64,000 nt of DNA from Acidihalobacter yilgarnensis (GCF_001753245.1 NZ_CP017415.1:1826501-1890500), one strand, 5' to 3'; shown: positions 16,506 through 25,257, counted from the first letter of the stretch. Made by a program: numbers and translations. The notes: generated by a model from the sequence alone, not told the origin.

Positions 16506-17237
16506 ATGGGAGAAGCCACCGGCCCGGATTTCAGGCCGCTGTACAGCCAGATCAAGGCATTGCTCACGCAACGCCTCGCAGCAGGTGAGTGGCCGCCTGG
16601 TCAGGCATTGCCGAGCGAGACCGCATTGGCGCAGGAATATGGCGTCAGCCAGGGCACCCTGCGCAAGGCATTGAACGAAATGGAGGCAGAACGCCTGGTC
16701 GACAGGCGACAAGGCAAGGGCACCTTTGCCGCCAAACACAGCGCTGCGCGCTCACTGTTTCAGTTCTTCTTGTTGGTCGGCGAAAACGGTGAACGCCAAC
16801 TTCCCGAAAGTCGCACCCTTGAATGTAGTGCTGGCAAGGCCACACGCGACGAACAAGAGGTTCTTGAGCTTGACGCCGGCGCTACGGTGACGCGCATCAT
16901 GCGCGTGCGCCATCTCAAGGGACGGCCGGTTATCTGCGAGCGCATTACCGTATCGACCGCGTTGTTCCCCGATCTGCAACGCTGCACGGCTGGGGAAGTG
17001 ACCAATACCCTCTACGACATGTACGAGGGGCGATATGGTGTCACGGTGGTGCGTGCCCGCGAACGTCTGCGCGCGGTGGCTGCTAGCGAGCGCGAAGCGG
17101 AATTGCTCGAATTGAGCACGGGAGCGCCCCTGTTGGAGATCCACCGGGTTGCCTTCAACATCAATAAGCATCCCGTCGAACTGCGTATCAGCCACTGCAG
17201 CACGGCCCATCATTATTACCTAAGTGAACTGGACTGA
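16506..17237 (+). CDS. GntR/HutC-family transcriptional regulator
   Basis: A 243-residue repressor with an N-terminal winged helix (LPSETALAQEYGVSQGTLRKALNEMEAERLVDRRQGKGTF across residues 38-77, read in pieces) and a C-terminal UTRA ligand-binding domain. It is divergent from suyA, so it most likely represses the sulfonate operon and responds to sulfolactate or the imported substrate. The effector is inferred. Confidence 0.87.
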   Translation: MGEATGPDFRPLYSQIKALLTQRLAAGEWPPGQALPSETALAQEYGVSQGTLRKALNEMEAERLVDRRQGKGTFAAKHSAARSLFQFFLLVGENGERQLPESRTLECSAGKATRDEQEVLELDAGATVTRIMRVRHLKGRPVICERITVSTALFPDLQRCTAGEVTNTLYDMYEGRYGVTVVRARERLRAVAASEREAELLELSTGAPLLEIHRVAFNINKHPVELRISHCSTAHHYYLSELD

Positions 17238-17417
17238 CAGAGCCCCCGTCGAATGTCGTCCAGTCTGTATATCGACACTCCTGGAAGTTTTCGCGTGCAA
17301 ATACGTGTAAGAGTGGTGCACACACGAGCGACCAAGTGCTTGTCGACATCGCGGACGGTGATCGCAAGACGCCGCCCGTGCATCGACACCCACACATAAT
17401 CCGCTTGAGGAGTGTCC

Positions 17418-17810
17418 ATGAGTACGCATCACAAGGCATTGAAAATGGCCATCGCCACCATCGTCGCCTCCGCTGCATTGGCGACTGGTACGACGGCCCT
17501 GGCCGCCAGCGGTCCGAAGATGGCCAAATGCTTCGGCGTTAACGCCGCCCATCGCAACGACTGCAAGACCGCAACCGGCTCATGTGCCGGTACCGATCCC
17601 AAGGCCCGCGATCCCAATGCCTTCATCCTGGTGCCGCAGGGTGTCTGCGGCATGATCGCCGGCGGCACCACGCACCCAACGCCGATCGCATTGAAGCGCG
17701 AACAGACGTTTCATCACGAGCTGATGGAGATGTCCCCGGAAAAACGCAAGGAGGCTGTCAAGATGCTGCGAATGAAACAAGCCAAGCTGCACATGGAGAG
17801 CGGGTCCTGA
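17418..17810 (+). CDS. bufA: Bufferin-type precursor (DUF2282), C-terminally extended
   Basis: A 130-residue exported protein. A signal peptide (residues 1-31, ending LAA) precedes four conserved cysteines C38, C49, C56 and C77 in the pattern KCFGV, NDCKT, GSCAG and GVCGM of BufA1 proteins. Family members are ribosomally made peptides whose cysteines are modified to bind copper in the periplasm. A 47-residue Met/Lys/Glu-rich tail follows the last Cys; usual family members end soon after it. A GAGG site 7 bases upstream supports ATG 17418. First gene of a buf cluster. Confidence 0.85.
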   Translation: MSTHHKALKMAIATIVASAALATGTTALAASGPKMAKCFGVNAAHRNDCKTATGSCAGTDPKARDPNAFILVPQGVCGMIAGGTTHPTPIALKREQTFHHELMEMSPEKRKEAVKMLRMKQAKLHMESGS

Positions 17811-17819
17811 CCCGTTGAC

Positions 17820-18692
17820 ATGAACGCGCCGCCCTTCAACAGAGGCGCACCGATCCCGGCTCACGCCGGGATCGGACTCCGCGCCGAATACGAACGCGAA
17901 ATTCTGCAGTCCGGCACCCGTGCTGCCTGGCTTGAGGCGCACAGCGAGAATTACTTCGGCCCTGGCGGCCGTCCGCTGCGCAATCTACAGATGCTGGCCG
18001 AGCGTCTCCCGCTGAGTCTGCATGGGGTTGGCCTAGGCCTGGGCAATGCCGATCCGCTGGATCGCGCTCACTTGGCACGCCTGCGCCGGCTTGTGAATCT
18101 CGTGCAACCCGCCCTGATCTCCGAACATTTGTGCTGGAATGCTCATGCTGGCCACCACTTTAACGATCTGCTGCCCCTGCCCTACACCGAAGAAGCAGTC
18201 GCCCATGTGGTCGAACGCATCGTGCAACTGCAGGACACACTGGGACGTAGAATTCTGGTTGAAAACGTCTCCTGTTACCTCCAGTTCGAAGATTCGCGGA
18301 TGACCGAATGGGCGTTCGTCAACGCCATCGCCGAACAGGCCGATTGCGATATTCTGCTGGACGTCAACAACATCTACGTCAATGCCTGCAATCATGGGTA
18401 TGACGCGCTCGACTTTATCCACGCGGTCGACCCCAACCGCGTCGGCGAAATTCACCTCGCAGGGCACACCCGTCGTGAATTCGACGATGGTACGGTGATT
18501 CGCATCGATACCCATGATCAACCCGTGTGCGAAGGCGTCTGGAGCCTCTATCGGCAAACACTGGAACGCCTCGGACCACGTCCAACGTTGATCGAATGGG
18601 ACGCCGCCCTGCCCCCGCTCGGCATCCTGGAGGCGGAAGCCTTGGCCGCAGAGCGCATCCTCACCGAGGTTAATCGTGAACACGCTGGCTGA
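17820..18692 (+). CDS. bufB: DUF692 (MbnB/BufB-type) peptide-modifying iron enzyme
   Basis: A 290-residue TIM-barrel protein of the DUF692 family, multinuclear iron enzymes that convert peptide cysteines to oxazolone or thiooxazole groups. Typical segments are IGLRAEYEREIL, WLEAHSENYFG, SLHGVGLGLG, ISEHLCWN, LVENVSCY, DVNNIYVNACNHGYD, EIHLAGH and a final LIEWD. The His, Asp and Glu ligands lie in these. It starts 9 bases after bufA and should modify that precursor with BufC. Confidence 0.9.
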   Translation: MNAPPFNRGAPIPAHAGIGLRAEYEREILQSGTRAAWLEAHSENYFGPGGRPLRNLQMLAERLPLSLHGVGLGLGNADPLDRAHLARLRRLVNLVQPALISEHLCWNAHAGHHFNDLLPLPYTEEAVAHVVERIVQLQDTLGRRILVENVSCYLQFEDSRMTEWAFVNAIAEQADCDILLDVNNIYVNACNHGYDALDFIHAVDPNRVGEIHLAGHTRREFDDGTVIRIDTHDQPVCEGVWSLYRQTLERLGPRPTLIEWDAALPPLGILEAEALAAERILTEVNREHAG

Positions 18693-19458
18693 GCTGCAAA
18701 CGGCCTTCGCCGTTGCACTGGAGCATCCAGAACAAGTCGATGCGGTGCGTCTGCGCCATGAGGGCATCGCCGCACCGCGTCGTATCGGCCTGTATCGCAA
18801 CAACACCCGCATTACCCAGACGGAAGCGCTGGCCGGTATCTATCCGGCCGTGCAAAAACTGGTCGGCGAGGATTTCTTTGCAGCGTTTGCAGAACACTAT
18901 CGCACCCGATATCCGTCGCGTAGCGGTGACTTGCGCGACTTTGGCGGCACACTGGCCGAATGCATCGCCGAATTCGACCCCGCCGCTGGATTGCCCTATC
19001 TGCCGGATGTCGCACGCCTGGAATGGGACTGGCATCTCTGCTTCCACGCCGAAGAGGTCGAAGCACTCGATGTCAGCGGGCTGGCTCGGCTGGCAGAGGA
19101 TGTCGATTCCGAACCGGCACTGGCACTGATACCCGCGGCCAAACTCCTACACTCGCCCTATCCGGCCGCCGACATCTGGGCTTTCGCCCTCGAACCCGAG
19201 CCGCGACAAGGCACGCTCGACCTCGATGCGCTGGCGCCGGCCTACCTGTTGATCGCACGCCCCACAGACGAAGTGCTCGTGCTCTCGCTCGCGCCGGCCG
19301 ATTACCACTGGCTGGCCCATGTTGCTGCGGGAGAATCCTTATCCACCGCCCTCGAAGCCACGCTGGAAATCCACCCCGATTTCGATCTTGCCGAGCGCCT
19401 GCCATCTCTGGTTAGCCTCGGCGTGTTCACGGCACATCAAGCGGGAGAGAAGCCATGA
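18676..19458 (+). CDS. bufC: DUF2063 partner protein (BufC-type)
   Basis: A 260-residue protein of the DUF2063 family, the MbnC-like partner that presents the precursor to the DUF692 enzyme. The N-terminal helical domain has RIGLYRNNTRIT and a YPAVQKLVG segment. It starts with GTG at 18676, preceded by GAGG, inside the last codons of bufB, so the two are coupled. The C-terminal part is a variable alpha/beta domain. Confidence 0.87.
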   Translation: MNTLAELQTAFAVALEHPEQVDAVRLRHEGIAAPRRIGLYRNNTRITQTEALAGIYPAVQKLVGEDFFAAFAEHYRTRYPSRSGDLRDFGGTLAECIAEFDPAAGLPYLPDVARLEWDWHLCFHAEEVEALDVSGLARLAEDVDSEPALALIPAAKLLHSPYPAADIWAFALEPEPRQGTLDLDALAPAYLLIARPTDEVLVLSLAPADYHWLAHVAAGESLSTALEATLEIHPDFDLAERLPSLVSLGVFTAHQAGEKP

Positions 19459-19940
19459 TACTCGACAAGCCTATTGCGCTTTACGTACGTATCGCGCAAC
19501 TGCTCGACAAGGCCTCTCCACTGGCCGACCTGCTGCTCAGGCTCTGGGTCGCAGAGGTGTTTTGGCGCGCTGGTGTGGTGAAGCTACAGAGCATTTACTC
19601 GACCCTGTATCTATTTCAGTACGAATACCATGTGCCCTTTTTGCCGCCCGAAGTGGCCGCGTATCTGGCCACAGGTATCGAACTGGGCTTTCCCGTGCTA
19701 CTCGCGCTAGGCCTGTTCACCCGCTTCACCGCGGGCTTCCTGTTCGTCTATAACATAATGGCTGTGATTTCGTATCCGGCGCTCTGGGCAACCGGATTCA
19801 TCGACCACAAGGTATGGGGCATCATGTTGCTGGTCACGCTTCTACACGGCCCAGGCGCCCTATCCATCGATGCCGTTCTGCGGCGCTGGTGGCCTGCCGC
19901 TCCGCGCCGTTCGACCCCACAAAGGCTGCATCCGCAATGA
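19455..19940 (+). CDS. bufD: DoxX-family membrane protein (BufD-type)
   Basis: A 161-residue inner-membrane protein with four hydrophobic segments and the DoxX-like LLLRLWVAEVFWRAGVVKL start. DoxX proteins close many buf clusters; their role is unclear and may concern redox or membrane handling during copper stress. Coupled to bufC by ATGA and to the next gene by ATGA. Confidence 0.85.
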   Translation: MILDKPIALYVRIAQLLDKASPLADLLLRLWVAEVFWRAGVVKLQSIYSTLYLFQYEYHVPFLPPEVAAYLATGIELGFPVLLALGLFTRFTAGFLFVYNIMAVISYPALWATGFIDHKVWGIMLLVTLLHGPGALSIDAVLRRWWPAAPRRSTPQRLHPQ

Positions 19941-21427
19941 CACTAGGCACTGCTCCACCGAGATTTTCCCACCGTTGGCAGACGTTGCTCGTGATACTCG
20001 CCTCAATCCTGGCGCTCACCCTGATCGCCAGGCCCGCGATGGCCGACGGACCGAATTTCCCGACGGGTGCGCCCTGGTTCAACGTAAGCCAGCCCCTGAC
20101 CGCCGCTGACCTCAAAGGACGGCTCGTGCTGCTGGATTTCTTCACGCCGGGCTGCATCAACTGCATCCACACGCTCCCCGGCACCGCGCGTCTGGAGCGC
20201 GAATTCGGCGGCAGTCTACTGGTCATCGGCGTCAACTCGCCCAAATTCAAGGCCTCACAGGGTGTCAGTGCCATTGACGGCTTCATCCGCCGTTACAACC
20301 TTCACCACCCCATCGTGACCGATAAAGACATGCGCCTCTGGCGTCAATACGGCGTGTTTGCCTGGCCCACATTCGTCTTGCTCGGGACGAATGGCGAGGT
20401 CGTGGGAAAATTCATCGGTGAGGGGCGCTACGGCCAAATTCGTAAGGCGGCGATCCAAACGCTGGCCAAGGCGAGGCACGACGGCACCCTGAATACCACC
20501 AGCGTCTTGCCACTCAAGCCGATGCCCATGCCCGATACCCCGCTGCTGCAACCGGGCAAGGTCGCAGTGGATGCACGTTATGTCGCGGTATCCGACAGCG
20601 GGCACAACCGCGTTGTCTTATTCAACCATCAAGGAAAAACGCTACAGGTCATCGGCAGCGGCCAGTTGGGCGTTGCCGATGGCGAAGCGGCCCGAGCCCG
20701 CTTCAATGGCCCCCAAGGTTTGGCCTTCGACGACGATGCCTTGTACGTCGCCGACACAGGGAACCAGCTGATCCGCCGCATCGATCTGAAGACCTTCGCC
20801 GTCACCACCGTGGCCGGTGACGGTCGACAGGAATATGGCGTCGTCGGCATTCATCAGGCGCGCGCCGTACCGCTCAACTCCCCTTGGGGACTGGAACGAG
20901 TTGGCGACGAGCTCTATATCGCCATGGCAGGAGATCACCAGATTTGGAAGTTGGACCTGCGCACCCAGCGCATCGGTCCGGTCGCAGGCAGCGGCGCGGA
21001 GGGGATCGCGGACGGGCCGGCGGCCCAGGCCAGCTTCGCCCAGAGCAGCGGCCTTGCCTATCACGACGGCCAACTCTACGTTGCCGACCCAGAGTCATCC
21101 GCCGTACGCATCGTCGATTTGGCCGACATGCATGTGCGCACACTGATCGGCCGCGGCTTATTCGATTTCGGCCTGCGCAATGGACCAGCGGCAAGCGCAC
21201 TACTGCAGCACGATCAAGGACTGGCCTACGAGGACGGTAAACTCTACATTACAGATACATTCAACGATGCCATCCGAACGCTGAGTCTTGCTACGCAAAC
21301 AGTCTCGACACTGACCATCGGTCTCGCGCAACCCGGTGGTCTCGCAATACTCGCCCCCACCGTCTGCTTGTGGCCGATACCAACGCCAATCAGCTGGTCA
21401 CGGTCGATACTCAAAATGGCAAAATAA
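19937..21427 (+). CDS. Exported thioredoxin-like / NHL-repeat protein, frameshifted near the 3' end
   Basis: As read, 496 residues. A signal anchor (LVILASILALTLIARPAMA) is followed by a TlpA-like thioredoxin domain with TPGCINC (CxxC) and then six-bladed NHL/beta-propeller repeats such as VAVSDSGHNRVVLF and LYVADTGNQLIRRID. The last blade is interrupted at the five-C run 21354-21358: one more C would continue the repeat as LLVADTNANQLVTVD and end at the TGA at 21469-21471. ATG 19937 overlaps the bufD stop, which makes this a fifth gene of the copper cluster. A redox chaperone for the exported precursor is possible. Confidence 0.82.
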   Translation: MTLGTAPPRFSHRWQTLLVILASILALTLIARPAMADGPNFPTGAPWFNVSQPLTAADLKGRLVLLDFFTPGCINCIHTLPGTARLEREFGGSLLVIGVNSPKFKASQGVSAIDGFIRRYNLHHPIVTDKDMRLWRQYGVFAWPTFVLLGTNGEVVGKFIGEGRYGQIRKAAIQTLAKARHDGTLNTTSVLPLKPMPMPDTPLLQPGKVAVDARYVAVSDSGHNRVVLFNHQGKTLQVIGSGQLGVADGEAARARFNGPQGLAFDDDALYVADTGNQLIRRIDLKTFAVTTVAGDGRQEYGVVGIHQARAVPLNSPWGLERVGDELYIAMAGDHQIWKLDLRTQRIGPVAGSGAEGIADGPAAQASFAQSSGLAYHDGQLYVADPESSAVRIVDLADMHVRTLIGRGLFDFGLRNGPAASALLQHDQGLAYEDGKLYITDTFNDAIRTLSLATQTVSTLTIGLAQPGGLAILAPTVCLWPIPTPISWSRSILKMAK

Positions 21428-21541
21428 AACCCTGGTCGATCAGTGGGTTACCCCCGCCTACGACCCACTGATATTTAAACAAACGAGTGATGGGGGCGTG
21501 GGCATAGAAGGCAGAAGCCATGGCAAATAATGGCAATTCCG

Positions 21542-21880
21542 TCACGCCCGTAACAACGCCTTGGCCAAACGCTCGGAGAGCTGATCAGCAGTGAACTGTG
21601 GTTCGTTCGATGGATACAGCGTGTCTTCGTCGAGATCAATCCATATTCCTTTGCTAGCGAGAACATGCCCTTGAGTTTTTCGCAAGCTCTCAGGCGTTCT
21701 CCGAGTGTGGCCTCAGTTCTGGCTTTAGCGGGGAAAACGACGTAGTTAATTCTCTAATCGGCATGCATTCTTCACAATCCAAGAACTTGCCCGCGTCGCT
21801 CAGGCCTATTCTCCGGTCATCACTGGCACTTCGCATATGGCGATTCTCATCGAATCGATCTCGAATACCATTCAAGCTCG
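21542..21880 (-). pseudogene. Decayed coding remnant, family unknown
   Basis: No intact frame spans this stretch, but protein-like segments follow one another in different leftward frames. First comes one with DAGKFLDCEECMPIREL, then one with EATLGERLRACEKLKG, then one with IWIDLDEDTLYPSNEPQF ending at a stop at 21542. At least two frameshifts separate them. I do not recognise the family. From 21881 to 22169 I see nothing further. Confidence 0.35.
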
Positions 21881-22169
21881 ACTTGATTTTTGTTCGAGAG
21901 ATTACTCATCACCTCCTCGTCGATCATGTGCTTGAATCAAATATTTTCAACCGCTAACGGGGCTCCAAGTAGCAAATGGACATAGCTGAAAACAACGGCG
22001 AAGCAATGAGTATGCAGCATCGGCTGCGGGATTAAAGTTTTCCTGATAAAGGCAATTGTCTCCAAAAAGAGACACTTGAAATACAGGCAGGCAAGATGCA
22101 TGATTTTTTTAGGCGCAGCTGAATATCATGCGTCCTCATGGGCTTGCTTAATAACTTCGGGGTGGCGGC

Positions 22170-22334
22170 ATGATCTACTGGGCGGCTATATTTCTGATTA
22201 TTTCGATAGCAGCAGGCGTTCTTGGTCTTGGTGGGATATCAGGCTTAGCCGCGCAAATCGCCTGGATATTGTTTGTCGTTGGCCTAATTTTAGCCGTTAT
22301 ATTATTCATAATGGGTCGGAGACCAAGATTATAA
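22170..22334 (+). CDS. DUF1328 (UPF0391) small membrane protein
   Basis: A 54-residue two-helix membrane protein. It starts MIYWAAIFLIISIAAGVLG and has GISGLAAQIAWILFVVGLIL, the typical pattern of the short DUF1328 family found across Proteobacteria, usually next to stress-induced small genes. A weak GGGGTGG site precedes the ATG. Function unknown. It lies upstream of the small lipoprotein gene. Confidence 0.85.
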   Translation: MIYWAAIFLIISIAAGVLGLGGISGLAAQIAWILFVVGLILAVILFIMGRRPRL

Positions 22335-22458
22335 CTTCACCAATCATGGAGTTCGGGTCTGCGGGTCTGAAATATCATTCGTGAAGCATCACGAGTGTAT
22401 ATGTGATTTTTAATATATTTTAGTCGCCCCATGAATTTACCATAATGAGGATATACAC

Positions 22459-22665
22459 ATGGTTAATGCTGCCCTTAAAAAAATCACTCCCCTCCTGGTT
22501 TTGGCGGTTATGTTGGCTGGCTGCCAATCCCACGAGGGCCCAGCCGAAAAAGCGGGCAAAAAAATTGACAACGCAGCCAGCCAGGTAAAGAAAGATGTTG
22601 GAAACGCGACTGATAAGGCCGGCAAGAAAATTGAAGATGCTGGCAATAGCATCAAAAATAATTAA
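22459..22665 (+). CDS. Small helical lipoprotein
   Basis: A 68-residue lipoprotein with signal sequence and lipobox LAGC. The mature part is an amphipathic repeat rich in Lys, Asp and Ala with heptad-like units (AGKKIDNAASQV, KDVGNATDKAGKKI), resembling LEA-like or entericidin-type envelope proteins. A GAGGATA ribosome binding site lies upstream. With the DUF1328 gene it suggests an envelope-stress pair. Confidence 0.75.
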   Translation: MVNAALKKITPLLVLAVMLAGCQSHEGPAEKAGKKIDNAASQVKKDVGNATDKAGKKIEDAGNSIKNN

Positions 22666-22855
22666 TCAAATAAGGGTTTATTACCAATCCTTCGAGAAAA
22701 CGCCATTAATATCAGATGGCCAGTGCACGTTTGGCAATTGATGGCTGCTTGATCTGAGCATATTTGGTGACCTCATGTGCCAGATGCTAATGCCGATCAG
22801 TACTTCGGCGCCCTGTTTCGTGCGCTAAGCCCTTTAGGCTCCCCAGATTGACGAT

Positions 22856-22975
22856 CTGTGCGCGCGCGGCGGCGTCCTTGCAGATCGCGCCGACATCGTC
22901 GCCGGTGACCACCGGCACGCAGGTGTTGTAGACGAACACCGCAATATCCAAAACGGCCGCACCTAGAACGCCAGG
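22856..22975 (-). pseudogene. Relic of a nitrogenase cofactor-assembly gene (nifE-like)
   Basis: About 40 residues in one leftward frame contain VFVYNTCVPVV followed by TGDDVGAICKDAAAR. This matches the conserved C-x(n)-GDD-x-x-A-V-C-K segment of NifE and related nitrogenase component 1 homologues. No start codon of a normal gene and no further domain remain; the flanks diverge at once. Significance comes from the nifH and LRV relics 4 kb away on the same strand. The rest of 22666-23043 holds nothing else recognisable. Confidence 0.55.
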
Positions 22976-23043
22976 CAATCAAACGAGGCAGCTTTATCCA
23001 CACCGCCATCGACACTGATGGGGGCCGCGGCTGGTCAGCCCGG

Positions 23044-23418
23044 TTATCGATCGGTCGGTGGATCGACCTTTGTTGCGGAATAACAGGAACGAAGATGCAT
23101 GCCCTTGTTGCGCAAAAAGGCGATGAACCCGCCTGACGACGGTTTGTAAATCGTTACGGTACTCGAAGGATTCGCGGCGCAGTAGTCGATCTCGTTCTCG
23201 TAAAACGTCTCGGCAACGACATCGAATTTATATCGGGCATCCTGAACGGCCACCGCCCGCGTGCACAAATAGCCTAGCGGCTGCTTGTTCTTGATGACGG
23301 GCAAATCGACAAAAACCCCCTCACTTACCCGTTTGCCGAGCGTCGCCGGATTACAGCCCGCAAAAGCGGGCGGTGCAAATGCCAAACTTAAGGCCAGGAT
23401 CGGGATCGCTTGCTTCAT
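23044..23418 (-). CDS. Exported hypothetical protein with disulfide-type cysteines
   Basis: A 124-residue protein with a clear signal peptide (IPILALSLAFAPPAFA) and four cysteines in the mature part (GCNP, YLCTR, DYCAAN, RSCYS), likely forming disulfides in the periplasm. I do not recognise the family. It is divergent from the SulP gene. Confidence 0.65.
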   Translation of the reverse strand: MKQAIPILALSLAFAPPAFAGCNPATLGKRVSEGVFVDLPVIKNKQPLGYLCTRAVAVQDARYKFDVVAETFYENEIDYCAANPSSTVTIYKPSSGGFIAFLRNKGMHLRSCYSATKVDPPTDR

Positions 23419-23524
23419 CGCTCGTTTCCGTCGTTTGCGTCAAACGTCCGGGAGACGCCTGAATCGAAGGTCGTCGCGGGTCGCGACAAGATGCCTGTCC
23501 GTACCATATCCGCAAACGCAGCCC

Positions 23525-23556
23525 AGCGGAAGGCTACGCTGGCGTAGCCTTCCGCT
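23525..23556 (+). other. Perfect 14-bp hairpin in the divergent upstream region of SulP
   Basis: Arms AGCGGAAGGCTACG and its exact complement are separated by CTGG. No T-run follows on either strand, and both flanking genes start here rather than end, so it is not a simple terminator. It could be a regulator site, an mRNA leader stem for one of the genes, or the end of a lost insertion element. Confidence 0.6.
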
Positions 23557-23705
23557 ACCACGGGCGGTAGGTGCGGCGACAAGCCGGAATCTCGTCGCGC
23601 AAAAAAATCCTTCGGTCAGAAATTAAGATTGACTGCCGTACCGAATCGCTTGTTGTTCCAGGGGATTCGCGTAAAATCTAGCCCTTTTGCGCGTTGGAGT
23701 TGCAT

Positions 23706-25235
23706 GTGTTTCAGTTGTATTACGCTCACGTCGCCAAGGCTCGGGACGATATCCTTTCCGGTTTGACCGTCGCATTCGCACTGGTGCCGGAGGCGGTCGC
23801 GTTCGCGTTCGTGGCCGGCGTCAACCCCCTGGTCGGGCTCTACGGCGCGTTCATGATGGGACTGGTCACTTCGCTGGTCGGCGGCCGGCCCGGTATGATT
23901 TCCGGTGCGACTGGGTCGATGGCCGTCGTCATGGTCGCCCTGGTCGCGAAACACGGCGAACAATATCTGTTCGCCACGATCATCCTGGCCGGCGTGTTGC
24001 AAATTATTTTCGGCGCGCTGAAATTCGGCAAATATACCCGTATCGTCCCGCTGCCGGTCATGCTCGGCTTCGTCAACGGGCTTGCGATCGTGATCTTTCT
24101 CGCCCAGCTCAACCACTTCAAGACGCAGGGCACTGGCGGCGCCGCCCACTGGCTGACGGGCACCCCGCTGTTCGTCATGCTGGGCCTCGTCGCGCTCACC
24201 ATGGCGATCATGTATGGGCTGCCCAAAATCACCCGCGCCTTCCCTGCCGGTCTGGCCGCGATCATCGCGATCACGCTGCTGGTGCATCTGGCCGGGCTGC
24301 ACACGCCGCAGGTCGGCTCCATCGCCGACATCCACGGCGGCTTCCCGAGTTTTCACCTCCCGAGCGTGCCGATCACGCTGGACTCGCTCAAGGTCATCCT
24401 GCCTTACGCAGTCATCCTCGCCGGCGTGGGCCTGATCGAATCGTTGCTGACCATGACCGTCGTGGACGAAGTGACCCACACGCGCGGCCAGGGTAACCGC
24501 GTGTCCATCGGTCAGGGCGCCGCCAACATGGTGAACGGCTTCTTCGGCGGCATGGGCGGCTGCGCCATGATCGGCCAGACAATGATCAACGTCTCCTCCG
24601 GTGGTCAGCGTAACCTGTCCGGCATCGTCGCGGCGCTGTCCCTGCTGACATTCATCATGTTTGCGTCGGGCCTCATCAACCTCGTGCCCGTAGCGGCCCT
24701 GGTCGGCCTGATGTTCATGGTCGTCATCCAGACCTTCGAATGGGGTAGTTTCAACCTGCTGAACAAAATCCCCCGCGAGGATATTTTTGTCGGCATCCTC
24801 GTGACCGTTGTCACTATTTTCACGGACCTAGCGATCGCCGTGGTCATCGGCGTCATCGCCAGCGCACTGGCGTTCGCCTGGAAGCAGGCCAGGCACATCT
24901 ACGTGCTGGTCCACGACGAAGCCGACGGCACCCGCATCTACGAAGTTCACGGTCCGCTGTTTTTCGCCTCCACGCACCGCTTCGGAGAATTGTTCGATCC
25001 GGAAAACGATCCCAGCGATGTCGTGGTCGATTTCGGCCACTCGCGCGTAGCGGACCATTCAGCCATCGAAGCCATCGACACCCTAGCCACCCGCTATACA
25101 ACTGCCGGCAAATTGCTGCGCCTGCGCCACCTGAGCCAGGAATGCCAAATTCTGTTGAAAAAGGCCGGTAACCTCGTCGAAGTGAACATCAGCGAAGACC
25201 CGCATTATCACGTCGCGGATAACTCACTGGCTTGA
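23706..25235 (+). CDS. SulP-family anion transporter with STAS domain
   Basis: About 509 residues: a SulP membrane core of 10-14 helices followed by a C-terminal STAS domain from about residue 400 (DEADGTRIYEVHGPLFFAS, VVVDFGHSRVADHSA). The family includes bicarbonate transporters (BicA), sulfate and dicarboxylate transporters. A GTG at 23706 with GGAG six bases upstream is preferred over the TTG at 23694. Bicarbonate uptake would fit an autotroph, but the substrate is not decided by sequence. Confidence 0.87.
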   Translation: MFQLYYAHVAKARDDILSGLTVAFALVPEAVAFAFVAGVNPLVGLYGAFMMGLVTSLVGGRPGMISGATGSMAVVMVALVAKHGEQYLFATIILAGVLQIIFGALKFGKYTRIVPLPVMLGFVNGLAIVIFLAQLNHFKTQGTGGAAHWLTGTPLFVMLGLVALTMAIMYGLPKITRAFPAGLAAIIAITLLVHLAGLHTPQVGSIADIHGGFPSFHLPSVPITLDSLKVILPYAVILAGVGLIESLLTMTVVDEVTHTRGQGNRVSIGQGAANMVNGFFGGMGGCAMIGQTMINVSSGGQRNLSGIVAALSLLTFIMFASGLINLVPVAALVGLMFMVVIQTFEWGSFNLLNKIPREDIFVGILVTVVTIFTDLAIAVVIGVIASALAFAWKQARHIYVLVHDEADGTRIYEVHGPLFFASTHRFGELFDPENDPSDVVVDFGHSRVADHSAIEAIDTLATRYTTAGKLLRLRHLSQECQILLKKAGNLVEVNISEDPHYHVADNSLA

Positions 25236-25257
25236 TTCAGGGTTAATCGTTTCAGGC

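Noticed and set aside
23616-24479. Long leftward open frame of 287 codons
   Set aside because: Antisense shadow of the SulP gene; its His/Asp/Arg-rich composition reflects the complementary codons.
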